DNA of 38,417 bases from NCBI GenBank assembly GCA_044220535.1, contig JBGAQU010000016.1:1-38417 (forward strand). Reading direction: 5' to 3'. The stretch's first letter is position 1, and each line of letters begins with the position of its first letter. This document shows positions 15,097 through 24,323 of this stretch, piece by piece. The notes below the pieces were generated by a model. That model saw only the letters and a list, made by a program, of their open reading frames with translations, searched no databases and was not told the origin of the DNA. The translations under genes were made by a program, and so were the position numbers. This DNA comes from JBDHTS01 sp044220535 (lineage in GTDB: Bacteria > Pseudomonadota > Alphaproteobacteria > Micavibrionales > Micavibrionaceae).

Positions 15097-16980
15097 ATGC
15101 TGAACAACAAAGACCAGATGCACCCTGAAGACCGGCGCAATATGATTTTCTTCGCCGTCGCCGCGATGCTTGTCTGGTTCGGCTACGAGAAGCTTTTTAT
15201 CCAGCCGCAATTGGCGCAGATCCATATGGCGCAGCAACAGGAACAGGCGCTGAAACAATCCGGCTTCACCGATACCACCGCCATTAAAAAACCGCGCGCG
15301 GACGTGCTGGCCGCCAGTAACGGACGTGTGGAGATTGATACCCCGTCTTTGACCGGATCGATCGCCCTGACCGGCGGCAGGCTGGATGATATCCGCCTAG
15401 TGAACTACGCCAAGAAATTGAATGACCCGGCAAAGGTCGAACTCCTGTCCCCGTCGGAATCCGATTATCCGCTCTATGTCGATTTCGGCTGGATGCCGGA
15501 CGGCCAGGAAAAACCGTCTCTGCCGGACGCGAAATCGAAATGGCAGGAAAAAGTGCCCGGCGCTGTTTTAAAACCCGGCAGCCCCGTCACCATCACCTGG
15601 GATAACGGGCAGGGCCTGACCTTCGAACGCAGCTATGAAGTCGATGACCGGTACATGATCACGGTGACGCAGCGCGTGGTGAACAACGCGAAATCCCCCA
15701 TCACACTTTATCCCTATGCGCTGATTTCCCAGCAGGGCCTGCCGGAAGAATACAACGCCCGCATGCATGAAGGCCCGATTGGCTATCTGGATGGCAAGCT
15801 GACGGAAATCGCCTACAAGAAAATGATGAAGAATTTCGACCGCCAGGATATCAGCGCATCTTCCGGCTGGATCGGCATCAGTGAGGAATACTGGTTTACA
15901 GGCCTGATCCCTGCAGCGGGCGAGACCGTGAAGTACAGTTTCCTGCATATGCCGCCGCCAACCAGCGAAGGCCGCCACCGCTTCCAGGTGGATGCTGTCG
16001 GCCAGGGCCGCGCCATTGCCCCCGGTGAAACGGTTACTGCATCGACCCGTGTTTTCACAGGGGCGAAAGAAGTCAAACAGCTCGAAGCCTACGAAAAATC
16101 TTTGCAAATTCCGCATTTCGACCTGGTGGTGGATTTCGGCATTTACTATTTCATGACGAAACCCCTCTTCGGCATACTGCATTATTTCTATGGCCTGGTC
16201 GGCAATATCGGCGTCGCCATTATCATGCTGACCGTGTTGGTGCGCACCCTTGTTTTCCCTCTTGCTAACATCTCCTACCGTGCCTTCGCGCAATTGCGGA
16301 AGGTTGCGCCGCAGATGAAGGAACTGCGCGAAAAATACGGCAACGATAAAGTCCAGATGCAGCAGGAACTGGTGAAGCTGTATGAAAAGGAAAACGTCAA
16401 CCCCATGGCGGGCTGCCTACCCATGCTGGTGCAGATCCCGATCTTCTTCGCGCTGTATAAGGTGATGATCATCACCATCGAACTGCGCCATGCGCCCTTC
16501 TTCGGCTGGATCCACGATCTGTCCGCGCCCGACCCCACAACAATCTTCAACTTGTTCGGTCTGATCCCTTGGGATCCGCCCCATGCGCTGATGATCGGCG
16601 CATGGCCGCTGATGATGCTGGGCACCCAGCTGCTCCAGCGCAACATGAACCCGCCGCCACAGGATAAGATGCAGGCCTACATGATCAACATCATGCCCTT
16701 CTTCTTCTGCTACATCATGGCGGGCTTTGCCTCCGGCCTCGTCGTGTACTGGACCTTCTCCGGCGCGCTCGGCGTGCTGCAGCAATATATCCTGATGCGC
16801 TCCATGGGCGTTGAGGTGCATCTGTTCCGCCGCGCCAAGGCGGATGAGGATATGGAGAAAAAAGTCATGGAACAGCCGACCATCCATCCGGAACTTGAAA
16901 AGCTGGAGGAGGATATCGAGCACGCAATCACCGGTGATGATGAACCGTCCGAACCCAAACCGAAGAAAAAGAAGAAATGA
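15097..16980 (+). CDS. yidC: YidC membrane protein insertase
   Basis: 627 aa from ATG 15097; the frame opens earlier (14986), but that part overlaps yidD and lacks family likeness. An N-terminal membrane helix (MIFFAVAAMLVWFGYEKLF) is followed by the large periplasmic P1 domain (about 70-360) and a C-terminal insertase domain with YFYGLVGNIGVAIIMLTVLV and the conserved arginine in VRTLVFPL. The NPMAGCLPMLVQIPIFFALY motif and several membrane helices follow. A lysine-rich tail (PKPKKKKK) fits ribosome contact. It inserts inner-membrane proteins alone or with SecYEG. Its stop overlaps the engB ATG (ATGA). Confidence 0.98.
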   Translation: MLNNKDQMHPEDRRNMIFFAVAAMLVWFGYEKLFIQPQLAQIHMAQQQEQALKQSGFTDTTAIKKPRADVLAASNGRVEIDTPSLTGSIALTGGRLDDIRLVNYAKKLNDPAKVELLSPSESDYPLYVDFGWMPDGQEKPSLPDAKSKWQEKVPGAVLKPGSPVTITWDNGQGLTFERSYEVDDRYMITVTQRVVNNAKSPITLYPYALISQQGLPEEYNARMHEGPIGYLDGKLTEIAYKKMMKNFDRQDISASSGWIGISEEYWFTGLIPAAGETVKYSFLHMPPPTSEGRHRFQVDAVGQGRAIAPGETVTASTRVFTGAKEVKQLEAYEKSLQIPHFDLVVDFGIYYFMTKPLFGILHYFYGLVGNIGVAIIMLTVLVRTLVFPLANISYRAFAQLRKVAPQMKELREKYGNDKVQMQQELVKLYEKENVNPMAGCLPMLVQIPIFFALYKVMIITIELRHAPFFGWIHDLSAPDPTTIFNLFGLIPWDPPHALMIGAWPLMMLGTQLLQRNMNPPPQDKMQAYMINIMPFFFCYIMAGFASGLVVYWTFSGALGVLQQYILMRSMGVEVHLFRRAKADEDMEKKVMEQPTIHPELEKLEEDIEHAITGDDEPSEPKPKKKKK

Positions 16981-17606
16981 CTTTTTCCGCGGCGGAAATC
17001 GAGGCAGGCCGTATCCTGTTCGCAGGTTCCTGTGACTTCACGGCGGGTGTCGATCATCTTGACCGCCTGCCGGGGGCAACGCTGCCGGAAATCGCCTTCG
17101 CGGGCCGGTCCAATGTCGGCAAATCATCCCTGATCAACGCCCTCACGGGCCGCAACACATTGGCCCGCGTTTCCCACACGCCGGGCCGGACACAACAGTT
17201 GAATTTCTTTGACCTCAACGGCCGCATGCTGTTGGTTGATATGCCGGGTTACGGCTACGCCAAGGTATCGAAGACAAAAAGGGATTCATGGGAAGACCTG
17301 ATCCGCGATTATTTGCGGGGCCGCGCCACCCTGCGCTGTGTTTTCGTGCTGGTGGATTCCCGTCACGGGTTCAAGGATACGGATCATGACATCATGGACA
17401 TGCTGGATGAAACCGCCGTCCCCTACCGCATCATTCTGACGAAGGCGGACAAAGGCAAAAAAGGCGAGCTCGCTGACATCACGGGGGCCGTTAAGGCCGC
17501 ACTTAAAAAACATACGGCCGGATTCCCTGAGCCCAGCCTCACCTCCGCCCATGAAAACGAAGGCATCGCGGAATTGCGCGCGCTGGTTTATCAGTTGACG
17601 TCCTAA
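16977..17606 (+). CDS. engB: EngB/YsxC (YihA) ribosome-biogenesis GTPase
   Basis: 209 aa. G1 is AGRSNVGKSSLINAL (about 42-56), the G2 threonine lies in HTPGRTQQLNFF, G3 is DMPGYGYAKVSK (about 88-99) and G4 is TKADKGKK (about 155-162). This order and the GYGYA sequence are specific for EngB. It is an essential GTPase for 50S subunit assembly in many bacteria. Translation is probably coupled to yidC through the 4-bp overlap. It ends convergent with the pilin-like gene, overlapping it by 4 bp. Confidence 0.98.
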   Translation: MTFSAAEIEAGRILFAGSCDFTAGVDHLDRLPGATLPEIAFAGRSNVGKSSLINALTGRNTLARVSHTPGRTQQLNFFDLNGRMLLVDMPGYGYAKVSKTKRDSWEDLIRDYLRGRATLRCVFVLVDSRHGFKDTDHDIMDMLDETAVPYRIILTKADKGKKGELADITGAVKAALKKHTAGFPEPSLTSAHENEGIAELRALVYQLTS

Positions 17607-18286
17607 CGCTGTTCCAGCACCGCATAAAACGCCCAGATATCATTGGTCGGCCCTTCCACGCACAGCGATGCCTTGCCTTCGCAGCCGGGGCAGTTGGTGG
17701 CGGTCAGGGCGACGTTGTTGCCGCTGTGGTCCGCATCATTCACCAATATGTCGCGCAGCGCCGCGCTTGAAACCGGAATGGTTGCGCTTCCCGTCAGCTT
17801 CTCATTGATCTTCGCGCACAATGCTTTCGGGATGTCATAGGCAGTCAGAATCACGTCTGTCGCTGTACTCTCCGTCCATTCCACAGTGTTGAAACGCCCC
17901 AGATACCAACCGGCTGCCGGGTCGGCATGGCCGCCGATAGCGGCATCGGGCAGATGCGGCATGATCACGCCGCCGCCATCCGGATGAAAAACCTTCACCG
18001 TGCGCGGCGGGTTGTCGAACCCGGCGGCGGAAGGCGGGGTGAAATCCAGCGCGTCCAGCGTGGTGCCGCCATAGGTCATGGAATCAATCGCCTGTTTGAT
18101 CTGCATCGCGGCCTGCAGCATCTGCGTCGATTCAATCTCGATCTCCTGCGCGCCCATCGCGCTGTGCTCCCCATTCTGTCCCTGCCGTGACAGGATAAAC
18201 GCCAAAGCCGCGAACAGCGCGATGACGATCAGCACGTAAATCATCGCGTTGCCGGAAGAAGAAATATGTTCTTGTTTTGTTTTCAT
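17603..18286 (-). CDS. Membrane-anchored pilin-like protein of unknown function
   Basis: 227 aa. A short polar N-terminus (MKTKQEHISSSGNA) precedes one hydrophobic helix (about 15-34, MIYVLIVIALFAALAFILSR), then a long extracytoplasmic region that starts helically and ends in a mostly strand/loop domain. It has four cysteines (CAKINE, then CPGCEGKASLC), likely disulfide-bonded. The layout (short head, single N-terminal helix, C-terminal globular domain) is like type IV pilins and pseudopilins, but the canonical G-F-T-L-x-E peptidase site is missing. A glycine precedes the helix at residue 12. No other pilus genes are adjacent. The name is therefore descriptive only. Confidence 0.7.
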   Translation of the reverse strand: MKTKQEHISSSGNAMIYVLIVIALFAALAFILSRQGQNGEHSAMGAQEIEIESTQMLQAAMQIKQAIDSMTYGGTTLDALDFTPPSAAGFDNPPRTVKVFHPDGGGVIMPHLPDAAIGGHADPAAGWYLGRFNTVEWTESTATDVILTAYDIPKALCAKINEKLTGSATIPVSSAALRDILVNDADHSGNNVALTATNCPGCEGKASLCVEGPTNDIWAFYAVLEQR

Positions 18287-18339
18287 GTCGTTTGATAGTA
18301 TAATCCCTGACCGGGAATTTTATAAGAGGGCTCAAAGCC

Positions 18340-19569
18340 ATGGCCGTCATGATTGCAGTTTTTATTGCGGGCTTAGCCATAGGCGGGCTGATCGCCTTTA
18401 TGGCGAGCCTGAAATTCCGCATGGAACGCGACAGCGCCCGCGCGGATCTGCAGCGCGAACGCGAACACCGCGACAGTATGGGCAATGCGTTTTCCACCAT
18501 GGCGCAGGACGCGCTCGATAAAGCCAATGAACGCTTCCTGCAGCTGGCGCAGGAAAAACTGAAACAGGCCCAGGCCGACGGCGCGCATGATCTCGACAAG
18601 CGCCAGCGCACCATCGACGAACTGGTCAAACCGATCCAGAAACAACTCGAAACCCTGAACGGCGCGGTGGAACAGATCAAGGGTACGGATACCGCTGTTC
18701 GCGAAGATTTAAAATCCCTGAGCCGTGAAACCGCAAGGCTGGTCGGTGCCTTGCGCGATCCATCGGCGCAGGGCCGATGGGGCGAATACATACTGGACGG
18801 CCTCCTGGAAAAATCAGGCCTGATCCGCGGCATTCACTATGAAACCCAAGTCTCCATGCAGACCGAAGGCGGCAAACAGCGCCCGGACGCCATCATCCAT
18901 GTGCAGGATGGCCTGCATATCGTCGTCGATGCCAAGGCCCCTCTCAACGAATTCACCGATCGCCTGGTGCAGGATATGAGTGAGGAAGACTTGCAGCGCC
19001 TGATGGAAAACGTCGCGGCGCAGGTGCAAACCCATGTTCGTGCCCTGGGCCGCAAGAATTACTGGGAAAATGTCGACAGCCCGGATTTCACCGTCCTGTT
19101 CCTGCCTTCCGAACATCTGTTCAGCATGGCGCTGCGCGGCAACCCTGCGCTGGTCGATATCGCGCACCAGAACAATGTCATCATTGCCTCCCCCACGCTG
19201 ATGATGTCCCTTCTGCGCGTCGTCGCCTTAAGCTATCGCCAGGTCGCGCTCGCCAAGAACGCACAGGATATTTCGGATCTGGGCGCGGAGCTTTACAAAC
19301 GCCTCGGCAAATTCGCGGATGGGATCCAGAAAATCGGCTCCGGCCTGACCTCCGCGCTGAAAGGCTATAACGAAGCGGTCGGCACGCTGGAATCCTCTGT
19401 CCTGCCTCAGACCCGCAAATTCAAGGATCTGCATGTCCAGACCGGCGGCAAGGACATTGCCGAACTGCTTCAAATCGAAGACCAGCCCCGCCTCCTGACC
19501 CGTCCAGAAATTTTGGAAGCCATTGAAAATCCAGAAGAAATCCGCCCGCTCTTGAAAAAACCGGCTTAA
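18340..19569 (+). CDS. rmuC: RmuC-family DNA recombination protein
   Basis: 409 aa. An N-terminal membrane helix (VMIAVFIAGLAIGGLIAFMA) is followed by a long coiled-coil (about 30-125) and the RmuC nuclease-like domain with GRWGEYILDGLLEKSGL (about 147-163), QRPDAIIHVQDGLHIVVDAK and FLPSEHLFSMAL. The PDAI...VVDAK spacing is the PD-(D/E)XK-type core of RmuC. E. coli RmuC limits recombination at inverted repeats, which is notable in a genome section so rich in large palindromes. The biochemical activity of the family is not well defined. It starts a same-strand run with def, fmt and truA; the gap to def is 21 bp. Confidence 0.93.
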   Translation: MAVMIAVFIAGLAIGGLIAFMASLKFRMERDSARADLQREREHRDSMGNAFSTMAQDALDKANERFLQLAQEKLKQAQADGAHDLDKRQRTIDELVKPIQKQLETLNGAVEQIKGTDTAVREDLKSLSRETARLVGALRDPSAQGRWGEYILDGLLEKSGLIRGIHYETQVSMQTEGGKQRPDAIIHVQDGLHIVVDAKAPLNEFTDRLVQDMSEEDLQRLMENVAAQVQTHVRALGRKNYWENVDSPDFTVLFLPSEHLFSMALRGNPALVDIAHQNNVIIASPTLMMSLLRVVALSYRQVALAKNAQDISDLGAELYKRLGKFADGIQKIGSGLTSALKGYNEAVGTLESSVLPQTRKFKDLHVQTGGKDIAELLQIEDQPRLLTRPEILEAIENPEEIRPLLKKPA

Positions 19570-19590
19570 GGGGTTAAGTCTGTTGGTCTG

Positions 19591-20112
19591 ATGGCTTATG
19601 ATATTGTAATCGTTCCCGATCCCGTTCTGAAAACCAAGGCGAACCCAGTCGCCACGGTCGATGACGCCGTGCGTAAACAAATGGATGACATGCTGGTCGC
19701 CATGTACGACCACCAGGGCATCGGCCTCGCCGCCAACCAGGTCGGCCTCCTGAATCGCGTGCTGGTCATGGACGTGGCGCAGCGCGAAGGCTCAACAGAA
19801 AAAAAACCCGTCTTCATGGTCAACCCTGAGATCGTCTGGGAATCCGAAGACCACAGCGTGTATGAAGAAGGCTGCCTCTCCATCCCCGGCCAGTTTGCCG
19901 AAATCACCCGCCCCGTTGCCGTGCGCGTCAAATATCTCGACTATCTCGGCAAACCGAACGAAGTCCTCGCCGAAAACATGCTCGCCCGCTGCGTCCAGCA
20001 TGAAATCGACCATCTGAACGGCGTACTGTTCGTCGATTACCTCTCCGCCCTGAAACGCAACATGATGCTGCGTAAAGTCGAGAAGGCGAAAAAGCTTGGT
20101 GAGGAATTCTGA
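19591..20112 (+). CDS. def: Peptide deformylase
   Basis: 173 aa with all three active-site motifs: GIGLAANQVG (about 43-52), EEGCLSIPG with the metal-binding Cys95, and QHEIDHLNG with His137, Glu138 and His141. It removes the formyl group from nascent proteins and is the functional partner of the fmt product encoded next door, which adds that group to initiator tRNA. The start follows rmuC closely. The usual def-fmt adjacency is interrupted only by a REP-like pair. Confidence 0.98.
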   Translation: MAYDIVIVPDPVLKTKANPVATVDDAVRKQMDDMLVAMYDHQGIGLAANQVGLLNRVLVMDVAQREGSTEKKPVFMVNPEIVWESEDHSVYEEGCLSIPGQFAEITRPVAVRVKYLDYLGKPNEVLAENMLARCVQHEIDHLNGVLFVDYLSALKRNMMLRKVEKAKKLGEEF

Positions 20113-20132
20113 TGCCTAACCCCATCATCAAC

Positions 20133-20220
20133 CGTCATCCCCGCGAAGGCGGGGATCCGGCGGGCCAGGATCCAAACTGCGGTGATGCGTCGCCAGATCC
20201 CCGCCTTCGCGGGGATGACG
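20133..20220. repeat. REP-like facing pair 2, abutting the fmt start
   Basis: A perfect 25-bp inverted pair, 20133-20157 and 20196-20220 (arm core GTCATCCCCGCGAAGGCGG), fills the def-fmt gap. The right arm ends one base before the fmt ATG, and its GGGGA (20211-20215) is the only plausible ribosome site for fmt. When folded, that site would be paired. Confidence 0.9.
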
Positions 20221-20221
20221 A

Positions 20222-21160
20222 ATGAGTTTACGTGTCGTATTCATGGGCACGCCCGAATTCTCCGTGCCCGCACTCGAAGCCATCATCAAGGCCGGGCATA
20301 ATATCCTCGCCGTCTATACCCAGCCGCCGCGCCCGAAGGGCAGGGGGCAACAGGTGCAGAAATCGCCCGTACACTTAATCGCCGAACAGCATGGCATCGA
20401 AGTCCGCACCCCAAAATCCCTGAAAAAAGATCCGCAAGCGCAACAGGATTTCGCTGCGCTCAATGCCGATGTTGCCATCGTCGCCGCCTATGGCCTGATC
20501 TTGCCCAAATCTGTGCTCGACGCCCCCAAACACGGCTGCCTTAACATCCACGCCTCCATCCTTCCGCGCTGGCGCGGCGCCTCGCCGATCCAGCACGCCA
20601 TCTGGTCCGGCGATGCCATCAGCGGCATCACCATCATGCAGATGGAGGAGGGGCTGGACACCGGCCCCATGATCGAAAAGCGCGAAGTGAAATTGCATGC
20701 GCAAACCACATCCCGCAGCCTGCATGATGAACTCGCTGCCCTCGGCGGCGCGATGATCGCCCCATTGCTGCACCGTCTCGCCAACGGCGAAACCTTGCCT
20801 GCCGAACCGCAAAACGATGCATCCGCCACCTACGCCCCCATGCTGCATAAGGATGACGGCCGCATCGACTGGTCCAAACCCGCATCTGAAATCGACCGCC
20901 TGTTACGCGCCCTCAACCCCTGGCCTGGCGTCTGGACGAAGGATGCGGACGGCAAGCGCATCAAAATCCTCTCGGCCGAACCCGTCGCCGACGCCTTCAC
21001 CGAACCGCCCGGCACCATCATCGACCGCCTGGGCCATGTCTCCTGCGGCGGCGATACCGGCCTGCGCCTCATCACCATCCAGCCGGAAAATGCGAAGCCG
21101 ATGGATGTTGTCTCTGCTGTGAACGGTCGCACCCTCATTCCCGACTCGCTATTATCCTAA
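20222..21160 (+). CDS. fmt: Methionyl-tRNA formyltransferase
   Basis: 312 aa. The N-terminal formyltransferase domain begins MSLRVVFMGTPEFSVPALEA. Its catalytic segment has NIHASILPRWRGASPIQHAI, with the catalytic Asn and His at about 108 and 110, and MEEGLDTGPM carries the conserved Asp. The C-terminal tRNA-binding domain follows (about 205-312). It formylates Met-tRNAfMet using 10-formyl-tetrahydrofolate. Only one base separates its stop from truA. Its ribosome site is supplied by the preceding REP arm. Confidence 0.98.
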   Translation: MSLRVVFMGTPEFSVPALEAIIKAGHNILAVYTQPPRPKGRGQQVQKSPVHLIAEQHGIEVRTPKSLKKDPQAQQDFAALNADVAIVAAYGLILPKSVLDAPKHGCLNIHASILPRWRGASPIQHAIWSGDAISGITIMQMEEGLDTGPMIEKREVKLHAQTTSRSLHDELAALGGAMIAPLLHRLANGETLPAEPQNDASATYAPMLHKDDGRIDWSKPASEIDRLLRALNPWPGVWTKDADGKRIKILSAEPVADAFTEPPGTIIDRLGHVSCGGDTGLRLITIQPENAKPMDVVSAVNGRTLIPDSLLS

Positions 21161-21161
21161 A

Positions 21162-21929
21162 ATGGCACTGCAGCGCTGGAAACTCACCATTGAATATGAC
21201 GGCACGCCCTTCTGCGGCTGGCAAAGGCAGGAAGACGGCATCCCGTCTGTACAAAAAACTATTGAGGACGCGTTCTTCGCTTTTTGCCAGCAAAACATCA
21301 CCATCCACGTCGCCGGCCGCACCGATGCCGGCGTCCACGCAAGCGGCCAGGTCGCACATGCCGATCTTGATTACGGTGACCGCCCCTTAAGCGGCTATGA
21401 ACTGGCAAAGGCCCTGAACGCGCTCACCCGCCCCGCACCCGTCGCGATTCTGTCGGCGGAACCGGTGGCGAATGATTTCCACGCCCGTTTCAACGCCACC
21501 AACAAACTTTACACGTATCGAATTCTGAATCGTCCCGGCCCCGCCGCTATCGACGCAGGCCATGTCTGGCAAATCCGCAAACCCCTGGATGCTCCAGCCA
21601 TGCATGACGCGGCGCAAATCCTGCTCGGCCATCACGATTTCACCACTTTCCGCGACAGCGCCTGCCAGGCGAAATCCCCCATGAAAACCCTGGACCGCCT
21701 TGACGTCGAAGAAATAAAATATCCCCACGGCTCCGAACTCCGCATCCATGCCGAAGGCCGCTCCTTTTTGCACCACCAAGTCCGCAACATGGTCGGTTCC
21801 CTCGCGCTAATCGGCGAAGGCAAATGGACAAAACAGGATTTAAAATCCGCTCTGGAAGCCAAAGACCGCACCAAAGGCGGCCCGACAGCGCCGCCGGACG
21901 GGTTGTATTTAATCCGAGTGGATTATTAA
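21162..21929 (+). CDS. truA: tRNA pseudouridine(38-40) synthase TruA
   Basis: 255 aa. The catalytic aspartate lies in AGRTDAGVHASGQVAH (Asp55). The N-terminus RWKLTIEYDGTPFCGWQRQ and the later SFLHHQVRNMVGSLALIGEG motif are typical. It makes pseudouridine at positions 38-40 in the anticodon arm of many tRNAs. It is co-directional with fmt with a one-base gap, so it is probably the last gene of rmuC-def-fmt-truA. A long hairpin follows and may end or stabilise the message. Confidence 0.97.
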   Translation: MALQRWKLTIEYDGTPFCGWQRQEDGIPSVQKTIEDAFFAFCQQNITIHVAGRTDAGVHASGQVAHADLDYGDRPLSGYELAKALNALTRPAPVAILSAEPVANDFHARFNATNKLYTYRILNRPGPAAIDAGHVWQIRKPLDAPAMHDAAQILLGHHDFTTFRDSACQAKSPMKTLDRLDVEEIKYPHGSELRIHAEGRSFLHHQVRNMVGSLALIGEGKWTKQDLKSALEAKDRTKGGPTAPPDGLYLIRVDY

Positions 21930-21945
21930 TTGATTTTAAAAGGAA

Positions 21946-22024
21946 TTAACTACAGAGCTAAACAGAGCATGCAGAGGATTCAACATGAAAAATCTCTGCG
22001 TGCTCTGTTTAGCTCTGTAGTTAA
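21946..22024. repeat. Long intergenic hairpin, copy C
   Basis: 31-bp arms, 21946-21976 and 21994-22024, have one mismatch and a 17-nt loop. Units ACAGAGC recur within the arms. It lies between the convergent ends of truA and dapE. A transcription-ending or message-stabilising role would fit either strand. Confidence 0.9.
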
Positions 22025-22081
22025 AAAGTTTTTGCAGCGATTTTTAGAAAATGTGATGTGTATGCGCATTAATTTAAAGAT

Positions 22082-23209
22082 TCAACCAAAAAACCGCTCC
22101 AGCACTTTCTTATAAATCTCCGTCAACTTCTTCATATCTTCCACCCGCACATGCTCATCTACCTTATGGATGGTCTTATTAATCAACCCGCATTCCACCA
22201 CCGGGCCATACAGCGCCGCAAACCGCGCGTCGGATGTGCCGCCGCCGGTCGCGAGGCGCGGCATGCGCCCCGTCACATCCTTCACCGCGCCCGCCACCAT
22301 ATCGGTGAACGCGCCCGGCTTCGTCACAAAACTCTCCGCGTTCGATGTGCAGGATAAATCATATCGCAACCCGCACGCATCCAGCACGCGGCGGATATCC
22401 TTCTCCAGCGTTCCGGCATTCCATTTGTCATTGAACCGCACATTGAATTTCGCGGTCACCTTCGCCGGGATCACATTGTCCGCCCTGTTGCCCGTGTCGA
22501 TCGTGGTCAGTTCCAGATTGGTCGCCTGAAAATGCTCTGTCCCCTCATCGAACACATGGCGCTCCAGCGCGTGCAGCAATGTCACCAGACGGGGCAGGGG
22601 ATTCTCCGCCCGCTCCGGATACGCCACATGCCCCTGCACGCCTGAAACCGTGACGGTCCCGGTCAGGGACCCGCGCCGCCCGATCTTGATTTCATCGCCT
22701 AAGCTCTCCGGATTGCTCGGCTCCCCCACCAGATATACATCGGCCAGCTGGTTATTCGCCTTCATCCATTGCAGCACTTTCACGGTGCCGTCCACCGCCT
22801 CCGCCTCTTCGTCGCCCGTGATCAGAAGGCTGACCGACCCCTTCGGCGCGCCATGCGCCGCGATATAGGATGACAGCGCCGCGATAAAACAGGCGATATT
22901 CGCCTTCATATCGGCGGTGCCGCGCCCATACAGGATGCCGTCTTCAATCGTCCCCGAAAACGGCGGAAATTTCCACGCGGTCTCATCCCCCGGCGGCACC
23001 ACATCCGTATGCCCGCCAAAACAGAAATGCGGGCCGCTGGAACCAATCCGCGCAAACAAATTTCTGATATTGCCAAACGGCAGATCCGTACACACCAGCC
23101 CCATCGGCTCCAGCAGCGACCGCAGATATCCCTGCACACCCGCATCTTCCGGCGTGATGCTGCAGAACCGGACCATGGCCTGTGCTATTTCTGTGGGATT
23201 GAGCGGCAT
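22082..23209 (-). CDS. dapE: Succinyl-diaminopimelate desuccinylase
   Basis: 375 aa. Metal-site motifs of the M20 family are present: FGGHTDVVPPGD (His67), GRGTADMKANIACF (Asp100), TGDEEAEAVDGT (Glu134/Glu135), and near the end GGGTSDARF and ECGLINKTIHKVDEHV. The dimerisation domain is in the middle (about 180-290). It hydrolyses N-succinyl-LL-diaminopimelate to diaminopimelate, for lysine and peptidoglycan. It lies downstream of dapD on the same strand, separated by a 130-bp gap with a hairpin. Confidence 0.97.
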   Translation of the reverse strand: MPLNPTEIAQAMVRFCSITPEDAGVQGYLRSLLEPMGLVCTDLPFGNIRNLFARIGSSGPHFCFGGHTDVVPPGDETAWKFPPFSGTIEDGILYGRGTADMKANIACFIAALSSYIAAHGAPKGSVSLLITGDEEAEAVDGTVKVLQWMKANNQLADVYLVGEPSNPESLGDEIKIGRRGSLTGTVTVSGVQGHVAYPERAENPLPRLVTLLHALERHVFDEGTEHFQATNLELTTIDTGNRADNVIPAKVTAKFNVRFNDKWNAGTLEKDIRRVLDACGLRYDLSCTSNAESFVTKPGAFTDMVAGAVKDVTGRMPRLATGGGTSDARFAALYGPVVECGLINKTIHKVDEHVRVEDMKKLTEIYKKVLERFFG

Positions 23210-23244
23210 AATTTTACCTGTGAGCTTTTTAAGAAAAAAATTTT

Positions 23245-23327
23245 AACACAGAGGACACAGAGAAAAAATAGAGGACACAGAGTTCATTTTCTCTGTGTCC
23301 TCCTCTAATCTCCGTGCCCTCTGTGTT
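23245..23327. repeat. Long intergenic hairpin, copy D
   Basis: Outer AACACAGAGG (23245-23254) pairs with CCTCTGTGTT (23318-23327). Inner GGACACAGAG (23273-23282) pairs with CTCTGTGTCC (23291-23300). Several near-identical AGAGGACACAG units lie in tandem in each arm. It is placed between dapD and dapE. Confidence 0.85.
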
Positions 23328-23339
23328 CAAAAAACTTTA

Positions 23340-24200
23340 TTAAGTCCGCAGCAAATCGTTCAGCGCGGTCTTCTTCCGCGTCTGCTCGTCCACCGTCTTC
23401 ACGATCACAGCGCAATACAGCGAAGGGCCCGGCGTACCGTCCGGCAAGGGCCGACCAGGCAACGCGCCCGGCACCACCACGCTGTAAGGCGGGACGTATC
23501 CCTGATAAACCTGTCCGCTGTCGCGATGCACGATCTTGGTCGACGCGCCCAGATAAACGCCCATCGATAAGACCGACCCCTTGCCTACGCGCACGCCCTC
23601 GGCCACTTCCGACCGCGCGCCGATAAACACGTCATCCTCGATCACCACGGGCGCGGCCTGCACCGGCTCCAGCACGCCGCCGATCCCGGCGCCGCCGGAG
23701 ATATGGCAGTTGCGGCCAATCTGCGCGCAGGATCCCACCGTTGCCCAGGTATCGATCATCGTGTTCTCGCCGACATAGGCGCCGACATTGACGAAGGACG
23801 GCATCAGCACGACATTCCGCCCGATAAACGCCGAATACCGCACGACGCAGTTCGGTACGGCGCGGAACCCCGCCGCATGGAATGTATGTCCGGTCCATTT
23901 ATCGAATTTGGACGGCACCTTGTCCCACCACAGCGTCTTGCCCGGGCCGTTCGCGACCTCATCCATCCGCATGATGCGGAAATACAAAAGGATCGCCTTC
24001 TTTAGCCATTCATTGACCTTCCACCCGTCGGCCACCGGCTCCGCCACACGGATGCGCCCGGCGTCCAGCATCTTCATCGCGTCCAGGATCGCGATGCGGA
24101 ATGGCCCTTCCGTGCGGGGCGATATGGAATCGCGCTGGTCCCAGGCGTTGCTGACGGTCCGCTCCAGATCGGCGGCGGTCATGGTTTCTGTCAAAGCCAT
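23340..24200 (-). CDS. dapD: Tetrahydrodipicolinate N-succinyltransferase
   Basis: 286 aa. The N-terminal helical domain is followed by a left-handed beta-helix with hexapeptide repeats (about 120-245), e.g. VVLMPSFVNVGAYVGENTMI, CAQIGRNCHISGGAGIGGVL and PVVIEDDVFIGARSEVAEGV. The sequence KFDKWTGHTFHAAGFRAVPN is characteristic of DapD. It uses succinyl-CoA to succinylate tetrahydrodipicolinate, the step two before DapE. It has its own 5' region, shared divergently with the DUF3108-like gene. The length is typical. Confidence 0.97.
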   Translation of the reverse strand: MALTETMTAADLERTVSNAWDQRDSISPRTEGPFRIAILDAMKMLDAGRIRVAEPVADGWKVNEWLKKAILLYFRIMRMDEVANGPGKTLWWDKVPSKFDKWTGHTFHAAGFRAVPNCVVRYSAFIGRNVVLMPSFVNVGAYVGENTMIDTWATVGSCAQIGRNCHISGGAGIGGVLEPVQAAPVVIEDDVFIGARSEVAEGVRVGKGSVLSMGVYLGASTKIVHRDSGQVYQGYVPPYSVVVPGALPGRPLPDGTPGPSLYCAVIVKTVDEQTRKKTALNDLLRT

Positions 24201-24323
24201 TCAATTTACCCTTATGTATCGTCTGTCCCGCTGAAAACAGCACTATGCGGAGCGGCACTATAATATGTATGGTTTATAGCATGATGATTTGGCATTCTGT
24301 TATGAAATTTTGCAAAGGATAAG

